Source: Pseudomonas antarctica (GTDB lineage: Bacteria > Pseudomonadota > Gammaproteobacteria > Pseudomonadales > Pseudomonadaceae). From it: a DNA stretch of 64,000 nt. Location of the stretch: assembly GCF_001647715.1 (NCBI RefSeq), contig NZ_CP015600.1, positions 3,968,001 through 4,032,000 of the forward strand, given 5' to 3'. Each line of letters begins with the position of its first letter. Positions within the stretch are counted from its first letter, which is position 1. Below are positions 29,391-38,800 of this stretch, in pieces. A program made the translations under genes and the position numbers. A model generated the notes under the pieces. That model was given only the letters and a program-made list of their open reading frames with translations. It searched no databases and was not told the DNA's origin.

Positions 29391-29417
29391 CATAAGCCAG
29401 CGCGAGGCTGGCTTATG
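29391..29417 (-). terminator. Hairpin between tig and clpP (terminator or attenuator)
   Basis: An 11-bp perfect stem CATAAGCCAGC/GCTGGCTTATG with a 5-nt loop, followed on the minus strand by CGTTTTC. The short T-run suggests partial termination rather than a full stop. Confidence 0.6.
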
Positions 29418-29442
29418 GTTGTATTTCGAACGAGTTGGACAA

Positions 29443-30753
29443 TCAGTCGGCTTGTGCTGCTTCCGCCGGTTTGACTGCTTCTTCGTAAGAGACCGCTTTG
29501 TCGGTCACCTTAGCCTTCTGCAGAACAGTATCCACAACTTGTTCTTCCAGCACAACCGAACGTACTTCGTTCAGCTGCTGGTCGTTCTTGTAGTACCAAG
29601 CTACAACCTGCTCAGGCTCCTGGTAGGCCGAAGCCATTTCCTGGATCATTTCGCGAACGCGATCTTCGTCAGGCTTGAGGTCGAACTGCTTGACCACTTC
29701 GGCCACGACCAGACCCAGCACAACGCGGCGCTTGGCTTGTTCTTCGAACAGCTCGGCCGGCAGTTGGTCAGGCTTGATGTTGCCACCGAACTGCTGGACC
29801 GCTTGAACGCGCAGGCGATCCACTTCGTTGGACAGCAGGGCCTTAGGCACTTCGATCGGGTTGGCAGCCAGCAGGCCGTCCATTACCTGGTTCTTGACCT
29901 TGGACTTGATAGCCTGGCGCAGCTCGCGCTCCATGTTCTTGCGAACTTCGGTGCGGAAGCCTTCGATACCGGTTTCCTTGATACCGAACTGAGCGAAGAA
30001 CTCTTCGTTCAGCTCTGGCAGCTTAGGCTCGGACACGCTGTTGACAGTCACGGTGAACTCGGCGGCTTTGCCGGCCAGGTCCAGGTTCTGGTAGTCAGCA
30101 GGGAACGTCAGGTTCAGAACGCGCTCTTCGCCGGCTTTTGCGCCAACCAGGCCGTCTTCGAAACCAGGGATCATGCGGTTGGAACCCAGCACCAGCTGAG
30201 TGCCCTTGGCGGAGCCGCCAGCGAATGCTTCGCCGTCAACCTTGCCAACGAAATCGATGTTCAGTTGGTCTTCGTTCTGGGCGGCGCGATCGGCCACTTC
30301 GAAACGAGTGTTCTGCTTGCGCAGAATTTCCAGCATGTTGTCCAGGTCGGCATCAGCCACGTCAGCGCTCAGGCGCTCAACAGCGATTTCTTCGAAACCG
30401 GCAACGGTGAACTCCGGGAACACTTCGAATACGGCAACGTATTCCAGGTCTTTACCGGCTTCCAGGGACTTAGGCTCGATCGAAGGCGAGCCAGCCGGGT
30501 TCAGCTTGTGCTCAACAACAGCTTCGTAGAAAGAAGCCTGGATCACGTCACCCACAGCTTCCTGACGCGCATCGGCACCAAAACGACGCTTGATTTCGCT
30601 CATTGGCACTTTGCCTGGACGGAAACCAGCGATCTTGGCCTTTTGGGCAGTCTGCTGCAGACGCTTGTTGACCGCAGTCTCAATACGCTCTGCCGGCACG
30701 GTGATGCTCAGGCGGCGCTCGATAGCAGTAGTATTTTCAACAGAAACTTGCAT
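29443..30753 (-). CDS. tig: Trigger factor
   Basis: The product is 436 residues. The ribosome-binding domain has the signature [17 protein letters not shown]. The FKBP-like prolyl isomerase domain (about 150-245; [16 protein letters not shown]) and the C-terminal chaperone arms follow. It binds the ribosome exit tunnel and meets nascent chains first. ATG 30753 ([15 protein letters not shown]) is the family start; a longer frame upstream is not supported. It leads the tig-clpP-clpX cluster. Confidence 0.95.
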   Translation of the reverse strand: MQVSVENTTAIERRLSITVPAERIETAVNKRLQQTAQKAKIAGFRPGKVPMSEIKRRFGADARQEAVGDVIQASFYEAVVEHKLNPAGSPSIEPKSLEAGKDLEYVAVFEVFPEFTVAGFEEIAVERLSADVADADLDNMLEILRKQNTRFEVADRAAQNEDQLNIDFVGKVDGEAFAGGSAKGTQLVLGSNRMIPGFEDGLVGAKAGEERVLNLTFPADYQNLDLAGKAAEFTVTVNSVSEPKLPELNEEFFAQFGIKETGIEGFRTEVRKNMERELRQAIKSKVKNQVMDGLLAANPIEVPKALLSNEVDRLRVQAVQQFGGNIKPDQLPAELFEEQAKRRVVLGLVVAEVVKQFDLKPDEDRVREMIQEMASAYQEPEQVVAWYYKNDQQLNEVRSVVLEEQVVDTVLQKAKVTDKAVSYEEAVKPAEAAQAD

Positions 30754-30932
30754 GGATATTCCTCGTTGCACAGACGTTAGCCGGCCGTTTCCGACCCCAG
30801 AATCAAGGGCATGCATTCTAGTGGGTCAAACTCAAGAAGTCACCCTACTGAAAACGGGTAGAAAAACAGCAGGCCATTTATAGGTTCAAGTGCACGCATG
30901 CACCTCATCCCGTTAGCAAATACAGCTCAACA

Positions 30933-30992
30933 CGCCAGGGCTCTGCATCAACCCTTCTATATATAGAAGCGTCGGAACGCACTCCCCTGGCG
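30933..30992. repeat. Nested inverted repeat in the tig-tRNA gap
   Basis: Outer arms CGCCAGGG (30933-30940) and CCCTGGCG (30985-30992) are perfect complements. Inside lies a perfect 16-bp palindrome, CTTCTATATATAGAAG (30954-30969). No T-run follows on either side. Confidence 0.6.
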
Positions 30993-31087
30993 ACCGACCT
31001 TGCAAACAAGACCGGAGGGCACGGCGGCAGCATCGAGAAACACAAATACGACGAAACGCCCCGCCCTGAAACTCAAAACACTTAAAC

Positions 31088-31125
31088 AAAAACGGCACAG
31101 CCCTTTTTCAGGTACTGCGCCGTTA
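31088..31125 (-). terminator. Intrinsic terminator without an assigned gene
   Basis: On the minus strand AACGGCGCAG/CTGTGCCGTT (one G-T pair) is followed by TTTGTTT. The tRNA cluster already has a terminator at 31278-31313, so this one either backs it up or ends a separate small RNA. Confidence 0.65.
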
Positions 31126-31277
31126 TCGCTATTAAATAGCTGTACTGACCCTGGTATAGCCTCGGATCAGTTCTACACGCTCAAAACCGGCAACGATTCT
31201 AACGCCAAGGCATTGAGAATGCTTGTTTTTTCTTGGCGTCAAGTTGACTCGCACAACCAATGGGAAATTGCTGACGC

Positions 31278-31313
31278 AAAAAAAAGCGCCAGATCATTGA
31301 TCTGGCGCTTTTT
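31278..31313 (-). terminator. Terminator after tRNA-His (promoter-distal copy)
   Basis: AAAAAGCGCCAGATCA/TGATCTGGCGCTTTTT is nearly perfectly symmetric, followed on the minus strand by a run of Ts, 8 nt past the tRNA 3' end. It ends the tRNA operon. Confidence 0.85.
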
Positions 31314-31320
31314 CTGAATA

Positions 31321-31397
31321 TGGGGTGGACGAAGGGGATCGAACCCTCGACAACGGGAGTCACAATCCCGTGCTCTACCAACTGAGCTACGCCCACC
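31321..31397 (-). tRNA. tRNA-His (GTG), promoter-distal copy
   Basis: A 77-nt tRNA with the extra 5' G typical of tRNA-His, anticodon loop TTGTGAC (anticodon GTG), T-loop GGTTCGATCC, and encoded CCA end. It is identical to the copy at 31615-31691 and is the last gene of the Arg-His-Leu-His cluster. Confidence 0.95.
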
Positions 31398-31473
31398 ATA
31401 TTGCATTAACAAAGAACTCACACATCTTCTTTGTTGAGCCCTACCGCGCCTGACGGCCCGGCAACGCTTGAAT

Positions 31474-31558
31474 TGGTGCGGATGAAGAGACTCGAACTCT
31501 TACGCCTCGCGGCGCTGGAACCTAAATCCAGTGTGTCTACCAATTCCACCACATCCGC
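31474..31558 (-). tRNA. tRNA-Leu (TAG)
   Basis: 85 nt with a long variable arm as expected for tRNA-Leu. The anticodon stem CTGGA/TCCAG encloses TTTAGGT, giving anticodon TAG. The acceptor GCGGATG pairs with the 3' end and CCA is encoded. It lies between the two tRNA-His genes. Confidence 0.95.
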
Positions 31559-31576
31559 GCTTGAAGCTCTTAAAGC

Positions 31577-31607
31577 AAAGGCGCCAGATGATTAATCTGG
31601 CGCCTTT
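31577..31607 (-). terminator. Terminator-like hairpin after the first tRNA-His copy
   Basis: AAAGGCGCCAGAT/ATCTGGCGCCTTT is a perfect 13-bp stem with a 5-nt loop, very similar to the hairpin at 31278-31313. Because tRNA-Leu and the second tRNA-His lie downstream, it probably serves RNA processing or partial termination. Confidence 0.65.
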
Positions 31608-31614
31608 CTAAATA

Positions 31615-31691
31615 TGGGGTGGACGAAGGGGATCGAACCCTCGACAACGGGAGTCACAATCCCGTGCTCTACCAACTGAGCTACGCCCACC
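31615..31691 (-). tRNA. tRNA-His (GTG), promoter-proximal copy
   Basis: 77 nt, anticodon GTG, encoded CCA, identical in sequence to the gene at 31321-31397. It follows tRNA-Arg by 31 nt. Confidence 0.95.
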
Positions 31692-31722
31692 ATATAGCGC
31701 TACTTGTGCCAAAGCTGCCTAA

Positions 31723-31799
31723 TGGCGCACCCGGCAGGACTCGAACCTGCGACCATCCGCTTAGAAGGCGGATGCTCTATCCAGCTGAGCTACGGGCGC
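31723..31799 (-). tRNA. tRNA-Arg (TCT)
   Basis: 77 nt. The acceptor GCGCCCG pairs with CGGGTGC, the anticodon loop CTTCTAA gives TCT, T-loop GGTTCGAGTCC, encoded CCA. It is the first gene of the tRNA operon. Confidence 0.95.
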
Positions 31800-31913
31800 C
31801 TTATTAATCTGTACTCTTGGAGGATTACAAACTAAGTGCTTCCAGCCTTACAGAACAGCAATTCTGCTCGACCTTCTTAAGCAGTGCTAGGCTGTGCCCG
31901 ACAAGTGCGACGA

Positions 31914-31942
31914 ATAGTATAGAGGGCCTTGAAACCCGTCAA
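31914..31942 (-). promoter_or_regulatory. Promoter of the tRNA operon
   Basis: On the minus strand TTGACG, 17 nt, TACTAT, about 115 nt before tRNA-Arg. The next bases (TCGTCGC) are GC-rich, as in the discriminator of stringently controlled stable-RNA promoters; that control is inferred. Confidence 0.6.
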
Positions 31943-32074
31943 ATCTTTTTTGAAAAAAATTCATTTTATTTAAGGGGTTAGGCCAATTTGCAGACCAAGC
32001 GCCTTTGCCCTCACGTCCTGGCGTGCGAGAATACGCGCACTTTTCTTCCCCCTCTCGATGGTTAATCACGCGTA

Positions 32075-32929
32075 ATGACTGCACAACTTATCGACGGCAA
32101 ATCAATCGCCGCCAGCCTGCGCCAGCAGATCGCCAAACGCGTCACCGAGCGTAGCCAGCAAGGCCTGCGCACGCCTGGCCTCGCGGTGATCCTGGTCGGC
32201 AGCGATCCTGCCTCTCAGGTTTATGTCTCGCACAAGCGTAAAGACTGTGAAGAAGTCGGCTTTATTTCCAAAGCCTACGACTTGCCGGAAGACACCACAC
32301 AGCAGGCCCTTACCGACCTGATCGACAGCCTCAACGAAAACCCGAGCATTGACGGCATCCTGCTCCAACTGCCGCTGCCCGAGCATCTGGACGCCTCCCA
32401 ACTGCTGGAGCGCATTCGCCCGGACAAGGACGTCGACGGCTTCCACCCTTATAACGTCGGCCGTCTGGCCCAGCGTATCCCGCTGCTGCGCCCCTGCACG
32501 CCGAAAGGCATCATGACGCTGCTGGAAAGCACCGGTGTCGATCTGTACGGCCTCGATGCCGTGGTGGTCGGCGCGTCCAACATCGTCGGTCGCCCGATGG
32601 CCATGGAACTGCTACTGGCTGGCTGCACCGTGACCGTCACCCACCGCTTCACCAAGGACCTCGCCGGCCACGTCGGCCGTGCCGATCTGGTGGTGGTTGC
32701 CGCCGGCAAGCCGGGCCTGGTCAAGGGTGAGTGGATCAAGGAAGGCGCCATCGTTATCGACGTGGGCATCAACCGCCAGGAAGACGGCAAGCTGGTAGGC
32801 GATGTGGTGTACGAAACCGCCCTGCCCCGCGCGGGCTGGATCACCCCAGTACCCGGGGGTGTCGGCCCGATGACCCGTGCGTGCCTGCTGGAAAATACGC
32901 TGTATGCGGCAGAAACGCTGCACGGCTAA
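32075..32929 (+). CDS. folD: Methylenetetrahydrofolate dehydrogenase/cyclohydrolase
   Basis: The product is 284 residues. The catalytic lysine lies in [13 protein letters not shown], the substrate region in PLPEHLD and [15 protein letters not shown], the NADP site in [14 protein letters not shown], and the signature PGGVGPMTR near the C-terminus. It interconverts methylene-, methenyl- and formyl-tetrahydrofolate for one-carbon metabolism in the cytoplasm. It is divergent from the tRNA operon and ends in its own terminator. Confidence 0.96.
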   Translation: MTAQLIDGKSIAASLRQQIAKRVTERSQQGLRTPGLAVILVGSDPASQVYVSHKRKDCEEVGFISKAYDLPEDTTQQALTDLIDSLNENPSIDGILLQLPLPEHLDASQLLERIRPDKDVDGFHPYNVGRLAQRIPLLRPCTPKGIMTLLESTGVDLYGLDAVVVGASNIVGRPMAMELLLAGCTVTVTHRFTKDLAGHVGRADLVVVAAGKPGLVKGEWIKEGAIVIDVGINRQEDGKLVGDVVYETALPRAGWITPVPGGVGPMTRACLLENTLYAAETLHG

Positions 32930-32944
32930 TAACCCGCCGTACTG

Positions 32945-32974
32945 AAAAAGCCCTGCCTTATAGCAGGGCTTTTT
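32945..32974 (+). terminator. Intrinsic terminator of folD
   Basis: AAAAGCCCTGC/GCAGGGCTTTTT with a 6-nt loop, 16 nt after the stop codon. The A-run on the 5' side makes it potentially bidirectional. Confidence 0.88.
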
Positions 32975-33136
32975 AATGCCCGCATAAAACCCGTTTTTTG
33001 TTAGTTTTTAAGCACTTTCGTCTGGTTCTCGAAGAACATTCGACAGTTTCTGATCCATACTCCTAAAATGTAACGGCATTTGTCATAAAACCCGTTCCCA
33101 AACGGTATTTCCTTACTTTTTAGCGAGTTCATCCGC

Positions 33137-34060
33137 GTGAAAATTCGTCTCTCTATTGTCAGCCTATTTTTCGCATTTACAGGCACCTTCGCGCACGCAG
33201 CCGAAACCACCTTGGCCCCGCGTGATACCTCCAAACTGCAAATCGCTTCCGGCAGCGCCATGCTGGTCGACTTGCAGACCAACAAAGTCATCTATTCCAG
33301 CAACCCCGATGTCGTGGTGCCCATTGCTTCCGTGAGCAAGCTGATGACCGGCCTGATCGTGCTGGAAGCCAAGCAAAACATGGATGAGTACATCGATATC
33401 AACATCAAAGACACGCCGGAAATGAAAGGCGTGTTCTCCCGGGTGAAAATCGGCAGCGAAATGCCCCGCAAGGAAATGCTGCTGATCGCCCTGATGTCCT
33501 CGGAAAACCGTGCTGCTGCGAGCCTGGCGCACCACTACCCTGGCGGCTATCCGGCCTTCATTGCCGCAATGAACGCCAAAGCCAAGGCGCTGGGCATGAC
33601 CAGCACTCACTACGTCGAGCCTACCGGCCTGTCGATTCACAACGTGTCCACCGCCCGTGACCTGAGCAAGCTGTTGGCCGCCGCGCGCAAGTACCCGCTG
33701 CTCAGCCAACTGAGCACCACCAAAGAAAAGACCGTGTCATTCCGCAAACCCAACTACACCCTGGGTTTCTCCAACACCGACCACCTGATCAACCGTGCCA
33801 AATGGGATATCAAACTGACCAAGACCGGCTTCACCAACCAGGCCGGCCACTGCCTGGTACTGGTAACCAGCATGGGTAACCGCCCGGTGTCGTTGGTAAT
33901 CCTTGATGCTTTCGGCAAGTTCACCCACTTCGCCGATGCCACGCGTATCCGCAATTGGGTTGAGACCGGCAGCAGCGGTTCGGTGCCGGACGTCGCCTTG
34001 CGCTACAAGGCTGACAAGAACCTGAAGAATCGCCCGAACGCTGCCGAAGTACGTCGTTGA
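33137..34060 (+). CDS. pbpG: D-alanyl-D-alanine endopeptidase (penicillin-binding protein 7 type)
   Basis: The product is 307 residues with a signal peptide ending FAHAA. The three active-site motifs of low-molecular-weight penicillin-binding proteins are present: SVSK (SxxK), SEN (SxN) and KTG (in [13 protein letters not shown]). It cleaves D-Ala-meso-DAP cross-links of peptidoglycan in the periplasm. The start is GTG 33137, directly before the signal peptide. It stands alone, bounded by the folD terminator and a REP element. Confidence 0.9.
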   Translation: MKIRLSIVSLFFAFTGTFAHAAETTLAPRDTSKLQIASGSAMLVDLQTNKVIYSSNPDVVVPIASVSKLMTGLIVLEAKQNMDEYIDINIKDTPEMKGVFSRVKIGSEMPRKEMLLIALMSSENRAAASLAHHYPGGYPAFIAAMNAKAKALGMTSTHYVEPTGLSIHNVSTARDLSKLLAAARKYPLLSQLSTTKEKTVSFRKPNYTLGFSNTDHLINRAKWDIKLTKTGFTNQAGHCLVLVTSMGNRPVSLVILDAFGKFTHFADATRIRNWVETGSSGSVPDVALRYKADKNLKNRPNAAEVRR

Positions 34061-34091
34061 ACCACGCAGTTCGACGAGGGGAGCTGGCTTG

Positions 34092-34177
34092 TGTGGGAGC
34101 TGGCTTGCCTGCGATGGCTGCAACGCGGTGCAACAGATAACCGAGTTGCCTGCATCGCGGGCAAGCGCGCTCGCACA
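34092..34177. repeat. REP doublet (class GTGGGAGCTGGCTTGCCTGCGAT)
   Basis: Inverted REP arms beginning TGTGGGAGC and ending GCTCGCACA flank a central spacer; the second arm is diverged. It lies between pbpG and the convergent lipoprotein gene. Confidence 0.8.
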
Positions 34178-34196
34178 TTTTTGAACCTTGGGTACG

Positions 34197-34859
34197 TTAC
34201 TTCCTTTCTGCCAGCACCTTGAGTGCCTGCGCCGCCGACTGCTCCTGACCGGCCTGTGCCGTAGCATTGGCAGCCTCTCGCCAGCGCTGCGCATCTACAT
34301 TTGCCGGCAACTGGCTCGGACGCTGGGTCAGGATGCCCCAGTGACCGGCACTCTTCCACGCCGATTCAAAATCGCTGAAGCTCATCAACAAACGTCGATC
34401 CTTGCCCGAGCGCAGTAGCACGGTGCTCTTCTGCTGATTGAATCCCACCACCACGACGTACCGCGCGCCGGACCAAAAGCTTGAGTCGATCCGCGCCATC
34501 ACCGGGTAACCCGCGGCCACCTGTTCCAGTACCGCCGTAAGCCTGGTATCCAGCGGGTACACCATCAGCCCGTATTCGCGCGCGAGTACCTGCATGTTGC
34601 GCTCAAGATCAGCTTCACCGCTCGGCAAGTGCAGCGGTTTATCCAGCAAGCCGGGTGTCATGACAATGCCTTGTTGCGACAGCATGCTGGCTAAAGCCGA
34701 TGGACCGCTCAGGTAAGCCTCACTGCGAAAGGCCGGCACTCCGGTGAGTTCGACACGCTCCGGCAAGCCCGCCAGTTTCGACGGGTGCCCGGAGCAGGCG
34801 GCAAGCCCGAAGGCGCATGCCAGGAGCAAAGAGGTTTTAACGTTCGAACGTAACCGCAA
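34197..34859 (-). CDS. Lipoprotein resembling C39-like cysteine peptidases, active site degenerate
   Basis: The product is 220 residues. The signal peptide ends in the lipobox FGLAAC. The domain matches the PA2778-type C39-like peptidase fold (RVELTGVPAF, then GPSALASMLSQQG, YPVMARIDSSFWSG, RYVVVVGFNQQ). In active members a Cys precedes GP and a His precedes the VVVVG strand; here they are Ser and Arg. It is therefore probably not a protease. The start is TTG 34859, with AAGAGAG about 8 nt upstream; no ATG is available before the signal peptide. Confidence 0.7.
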   Translation of the reverse strand: MRLRSNVKTSLLLACAFGLAACSGHPSKLAGLPERVELTGVPAFRSEAYLSGPSALASMLSQQGIVMTPGLLDKPLHLPSGEADLERNMQVLAREYGLMVYPLDTRLTAVLEQVAAGYPVMARIDSSFWSGARYVVVVGFNQQKSTVLLRSGKDRRLLMSFSDFESAWKSAGHWGILTQRPSQLPANVDAQRWREAANATAQAGQEQSAAQALKVLAERK

Positions 34860-35056
34860 TTTTTTACTCTCTTGATCAACGGCCGGTGAGGGCCCTGATC
34901 ATAGCCCAATCGCGTTTAGGTAACAGAGAGGGGGTGCGGATATAGCAAACAAGTTGGATGGACTCGACCATTGGTCAATAGCAGGCAACCGCCAGCTAGC
35001 TAGACTGTCCATTGAGAAGACTGTGTGTGCCCCCAGTGGGGCGAAAGGAGGCCCGA

Positions 35057-35218
35057 ATGAGCCTTGCAACAACGATTTTCCTGTTGGTCTGCGGTTGGCT
35101 GGCGGTGGCCAGCGCCATGTTGTGGGGCGTGATGCGCGTGACTCGCCGGCATCATCACCCCCACGTCAACCCTGCTGCACCGGCCAAGCCCCACAAGGCG
35201 GCGGTGCACCACGCTTAG
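35057..35218 (+). CDS. 53-residue membrane protein with His-rich tail
   Basis: ATG 35057 is preceded by GAAAGGAGG at good spacing. The product has one membrane helix (about residues 5-27) and a basic, histidine-rich cytoplasmic tail (TRRHHHPHVNP, HKAAVHHA; eight His). I recognise no family. Metal binding by the tail is possible but unproven. It overlaps the stop codon of the convergent lipoprotein gene by 4 nt. Confidence 0.65.
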   Translation: MSLATTIFLLVCGWLAVASAMLWGVMRVTRRHHHPHVNPAAPAKPHKAAVHHA

Positions 35219-35634
35219 CCAGGCATGCAACTGAAGTCTTGAGTCGCCGCGACTTCCTTGCCGTGACCGTCCTTGAGGACGGCACGTACGGTGGTGCCCA
35301 GGCTCGACTCCACCAAGGTGTAGTGCTCACCTGCCTTGAAGTTCTTGTACTCGACCCGGCCCTGGCAGTCTTGCTGGTTGTCGTCGCCCGCCTCCTCTTC
35401 AAATAACGTCACGTCCAGACGGTGGTCGCCCGGGGTCACTTCAAAGTAGCGGCCGTCATCCACACGTTTGCCATCGACGCGCTCAGCCATCAGGTCGTTC
35501 GGTGCTTCTTCTTTCAAACCAATCCACGCTTCGCTCGGGTCAGCCTTGGGCATCGGGCCGGCACAGGCCGACAACAACAAAACAGCACCGAGGGCGGGAA
35601 TCAACAGCAGGGGTTTAAGTGTTTTAAATGACAT
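35215..35634 (-). CDS. PA0061/PA0062-type lipoprotein
   Basis: The product is 139 residues with a lipobox LLLSAC. The mature domain (WIGLKEEAPNDLMAERVDGK, then DGRYFEVTPGDHRLDV and CQGRVEYKNFKAGEHYTL) resembles the small Pseudomonas lipoprotein family PA0061/PA0062 as I remember it. Function is unknown. ATG 35634 was chosen because the signal peptide begins there and GGAG lies upstream. It is convergent with the small membrane protein gene. Confidence 0.72.
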   Translation of the reverse strand: MSFKTLKPLLLIPALGAVLLLSACAGPMPKADPSEAWIGLKEEAPNDLMAERVDGKRVDDGRYFEVTPGDHRLDVTLFEEEAGDDNQQDCQGRVEYKNFKAGEHYTLVESSLGTTVRAVLKDGHGKEVAATQDFSCMPG

Positions 35635-35849
35635 GGCAGGGCTCCAAAAAACAACGTTGTCCGGATCTGAAAAGTGTCGAGTCCGATGGATGACAAGCTT
35701 GGAGACCCACCCTTTGTAGAACAAATGAATACATATGAAACGATCTTCAGCCGTTAACTAAATGTTCCTTCACTTGGCTGAAAGGTGCGTGTTAGGTGGG
35801 TCGGGCAAGACTGCCGGGGTTTGCAATCCTGTTCTCCGGAGGTTCACGC

Positions 35850-38800
35850 ATGCTCGGGCTGGTAAAGACCGCACTGCAAAAGCCGTACACGTTTATCGTG
35901 TTGGCCATATTCATCTGCATCGTCGGGCCGATGGCGGCCCTCAGAACCCCTACGGATGTTTTCCCCGACATCGGCATCCCTGTGGTCGCCGTGGTCTGGC
36001 AGTACAACGGCCTGTCACCGGACGCCATGGCCGGTCGGGTGATCTACACCTATGAACGCTCCCTGAGCACCACCGTTAACGACATCGAACACATCGAATC
36101 GCAATCGCTGCCCGGCATGGGCATCGTGAAGATCTTCTTCCAGCCCGGCGTGGATATCCGCACCGCCAACGCCCAAGTGACGGCGGTTTCACAAACCGTG
36201 CTCAAGCAGATGCCGCCGGGCATCACGCCACCGCTGATTCTCAACTACAGCGCCTCCACGGTGCCCATCCTGCAGATGGCGTTCTCCAGCCCCAGCCTCT
36301 CGGAAGCCAAGATCCGCGACCTGGTGCAGAACAATATCCGCCTGCCCTTGAGTGCCCTGCCCGGCCTGGCCATGCCCACGCCAATGGGCGGCAAGCAACG
36401 CCAGATCACCCTCGACCTCGACCCCCAGGCTCTGGCCGCAAAAGGCTTGTCGGCGCAGGACGTGGGTAACGCCCTGGCATTGCAGAACCAAATCATCCCG
36501 GTGGGCACCGCCAAACTCGGCCCCAACGAATACACGATCCTGCTCAACAACAGCCCCAAAGCGATTGACGAGCTGAACGACCTGCCGATCAAGACCGTCG
36601 ACGGCGCCATCATCACCATTGGCCAAGTGGCCCACGTGCGTGACGGCTCGCCGCCACAGACCAACATCGTGCGCGTCGACGGTCACCGCGCAGTACTCAT
36701 GCCGGCCTTGAAAAACGGCAGCATCTCGACCCTGTCGATCATCGACGGCATCCGCCAGATGCTGCCGCGTATCAACGAAACCCTGCCGCCGTCGCTGAAA
36801 ACTTCGCTGTTGGGTGACGCCTCGGTGTTCGTTAAGCAGTCGGTAGGCAGCGTGGCTCAGGAAGGCATCATCGCCGCGCTGCTGACCAGTGCGATGATCC
36901 TGCTCTTTCTCGGCAGCTGGCGCTCGACGCTGATCATCGCCGCGTCGATTCCCCTCGCGGTGCTGTCGGCCATCGCGCTGCTGGCCGTCACCGGGCAAAC
37001 CCTCAACGTGATGACCCTAGGCGGGCTGGCGTTGGCGGTGGGGATTCTGGTGGACGACGCCACAGTGACCATCGAAAACATCAACTGGCACCTGGAGCAA
37101 GGCAAGGCGGTGAAGACCGCGATCCTCGACGGCGCCGCGCAAATTGTCGGCCCGGCATTCGTCTCGCTGCTGTGCATCTGCATCGTGTTTGTGCCGATGT
37201 TCCTGCTGCAAGGCATCGCCGGTTACTTGTTCCGGCCGATGGCACTCGCGGTGATCTTTGCCATGGCCAGCTCGTTCATCCTTTCGCGCACCCTGGTGCC
37301 GACCCTGGCGATGTTTCTGCTCAAGCCGCATACGCCTGAGCAAGGCGCTGGGCATCACCCGGAAGATCAATTCATCAACCACCACGAGGGTGAGCAACAC
37401 AAGAAACCCCGCAATCGCGCGCTGCAATCGGTGCTGAATTTCCAGCAAGGGTTCGAGCGGCACTTCTCGAATATCCGCGATACCTACCTCGGTCTATTGA
37501 CGCTGGCCTTGGGCGCCCGCAAGCGCTTTATCGTCGGTTTCCTGGCCTGCGTGCTGGCGTCGTTCCTGCTGCTACCGAGCCTGGGCCAGGACTTCTTCCC
37601 GGCCACCGACGCCGGCGCCCTCGCCCTCCACGTACGCTTGCCGCTGGGCACACGTATTGAGGAAAGCGCCGCGGCCTTCGACCGGATTGAAGCGCGGATT
37701 CGCGAAGTGATCCCGGCCGAAGAACTGGACACCATCGTCGACAACATCGGCATTCCGCTCAGCGGCATCGACATGGCCTACAGCAGCAGCGGCACCATCG
37801 GCCCGCAGGATGGCGACATTCAGGTCACCCTGAAAAAGGACCACGCACCGACTGCCGACTACGTAAAAAAGCTGCGTGAAGCCTTGCCGGAAAGTTTCCC
37901 CGGCAGCCACTTCGCATTCCTGCCTGCGGATATCAGCAGCCAGATCCTCAACTTCGGTGCACCTGCCCCACTCGACGTGAAAATCTCCGGGCGCAGCGAT
38001 GAAGAAAACCGCGCCTACGCCGTGGAACTTGAACGTCGCCTGCAACACGTGCCGGGCATTGCCGACCTGCGCATCCAGCAGTCCACCGGCTACCCGTCGC
38101 TACAAGTTAACGTCGACCGCATGCGCGCCAATGGCCTGGGCATCACCGAGCGTGACGTGACCAACAGCATGGTCGCCTCCCTCGCCGGCAGCTCGCAAAC
38201 CGCGCCGACCTTTTGGCTCAACCCGGCCAACGGCGTGTCGTACTCGATCGTGGCCGCCACCCCGCAATACCGTCTCGACAGCCTGCCGTCACTGGAAGCC
38301 TTGCCGGTGACCGGCGCCGATGGCCAATCACAAATCCTCGGCGGCGTGGCTACCATCTCCCGCGTGCAAAGCCCGGCGGTGGTGACCCACTACAACATCG
38401 AACCGACCCTGGACCTGTACGCCAACGTGCAAGGCCGCGACCTCGGCGGCGTGGCCCGCGACGTGCAAAAAGTGCTGGATGACACCGCTTCCATGCGCCC
38501 CAAAGGCGCGGTGATCAGCCTGCATGGGCAGATCGATGCGCTGCATGAAGCCTTCAGTGGTTTGAGCTTCGGCCTGCTCGGCGCCGTGGTGCTGATCTAC
38601 CTGCTGATCGTGGTCAACTTCCAGTCGTGGGCCGACCCGTTTGTGATCATCACCGCGCTGCCCGCAGCGTTGGCGGGGATCGTGTGGATGCTGTTTCTCA
38701 GCGGTACCTCGCTGTCGGTGCCCGCCCTCACCGGCGCCATCCTGTGCATGGGCGTGGCCACCGCCAACTCGATCCTGGTGGTGAGCTTCTGCCGTGAACG

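Larger units (their letters stand above)
30754..31277. other. Long gap between tig and the tRNA cluster
   Basis: About 520 nt with no convincing protein gene. It should contain the tig promoter. It also holds a nested inverted repeat at 30933-30992 and a minus-strand terminator at 31088-31125 that has no gene of its own; both are listed separately. Short ORFs here have no ribosome binding site or recognisable product. Confidence 0.6.

Noticed and set aside
30913..31317. Short frames in the tig-tRNA gap
   Set aside because: No ribosome binding sites, no recognisable product, and overlap with structured, terminator-like DNA.
33040..33072. Promoter of pbpG (TCGACA...TAAAAT)
   Set aside because: Spacing of 18 nt and a weak -35 make it no better than background in this AT-richer gap.
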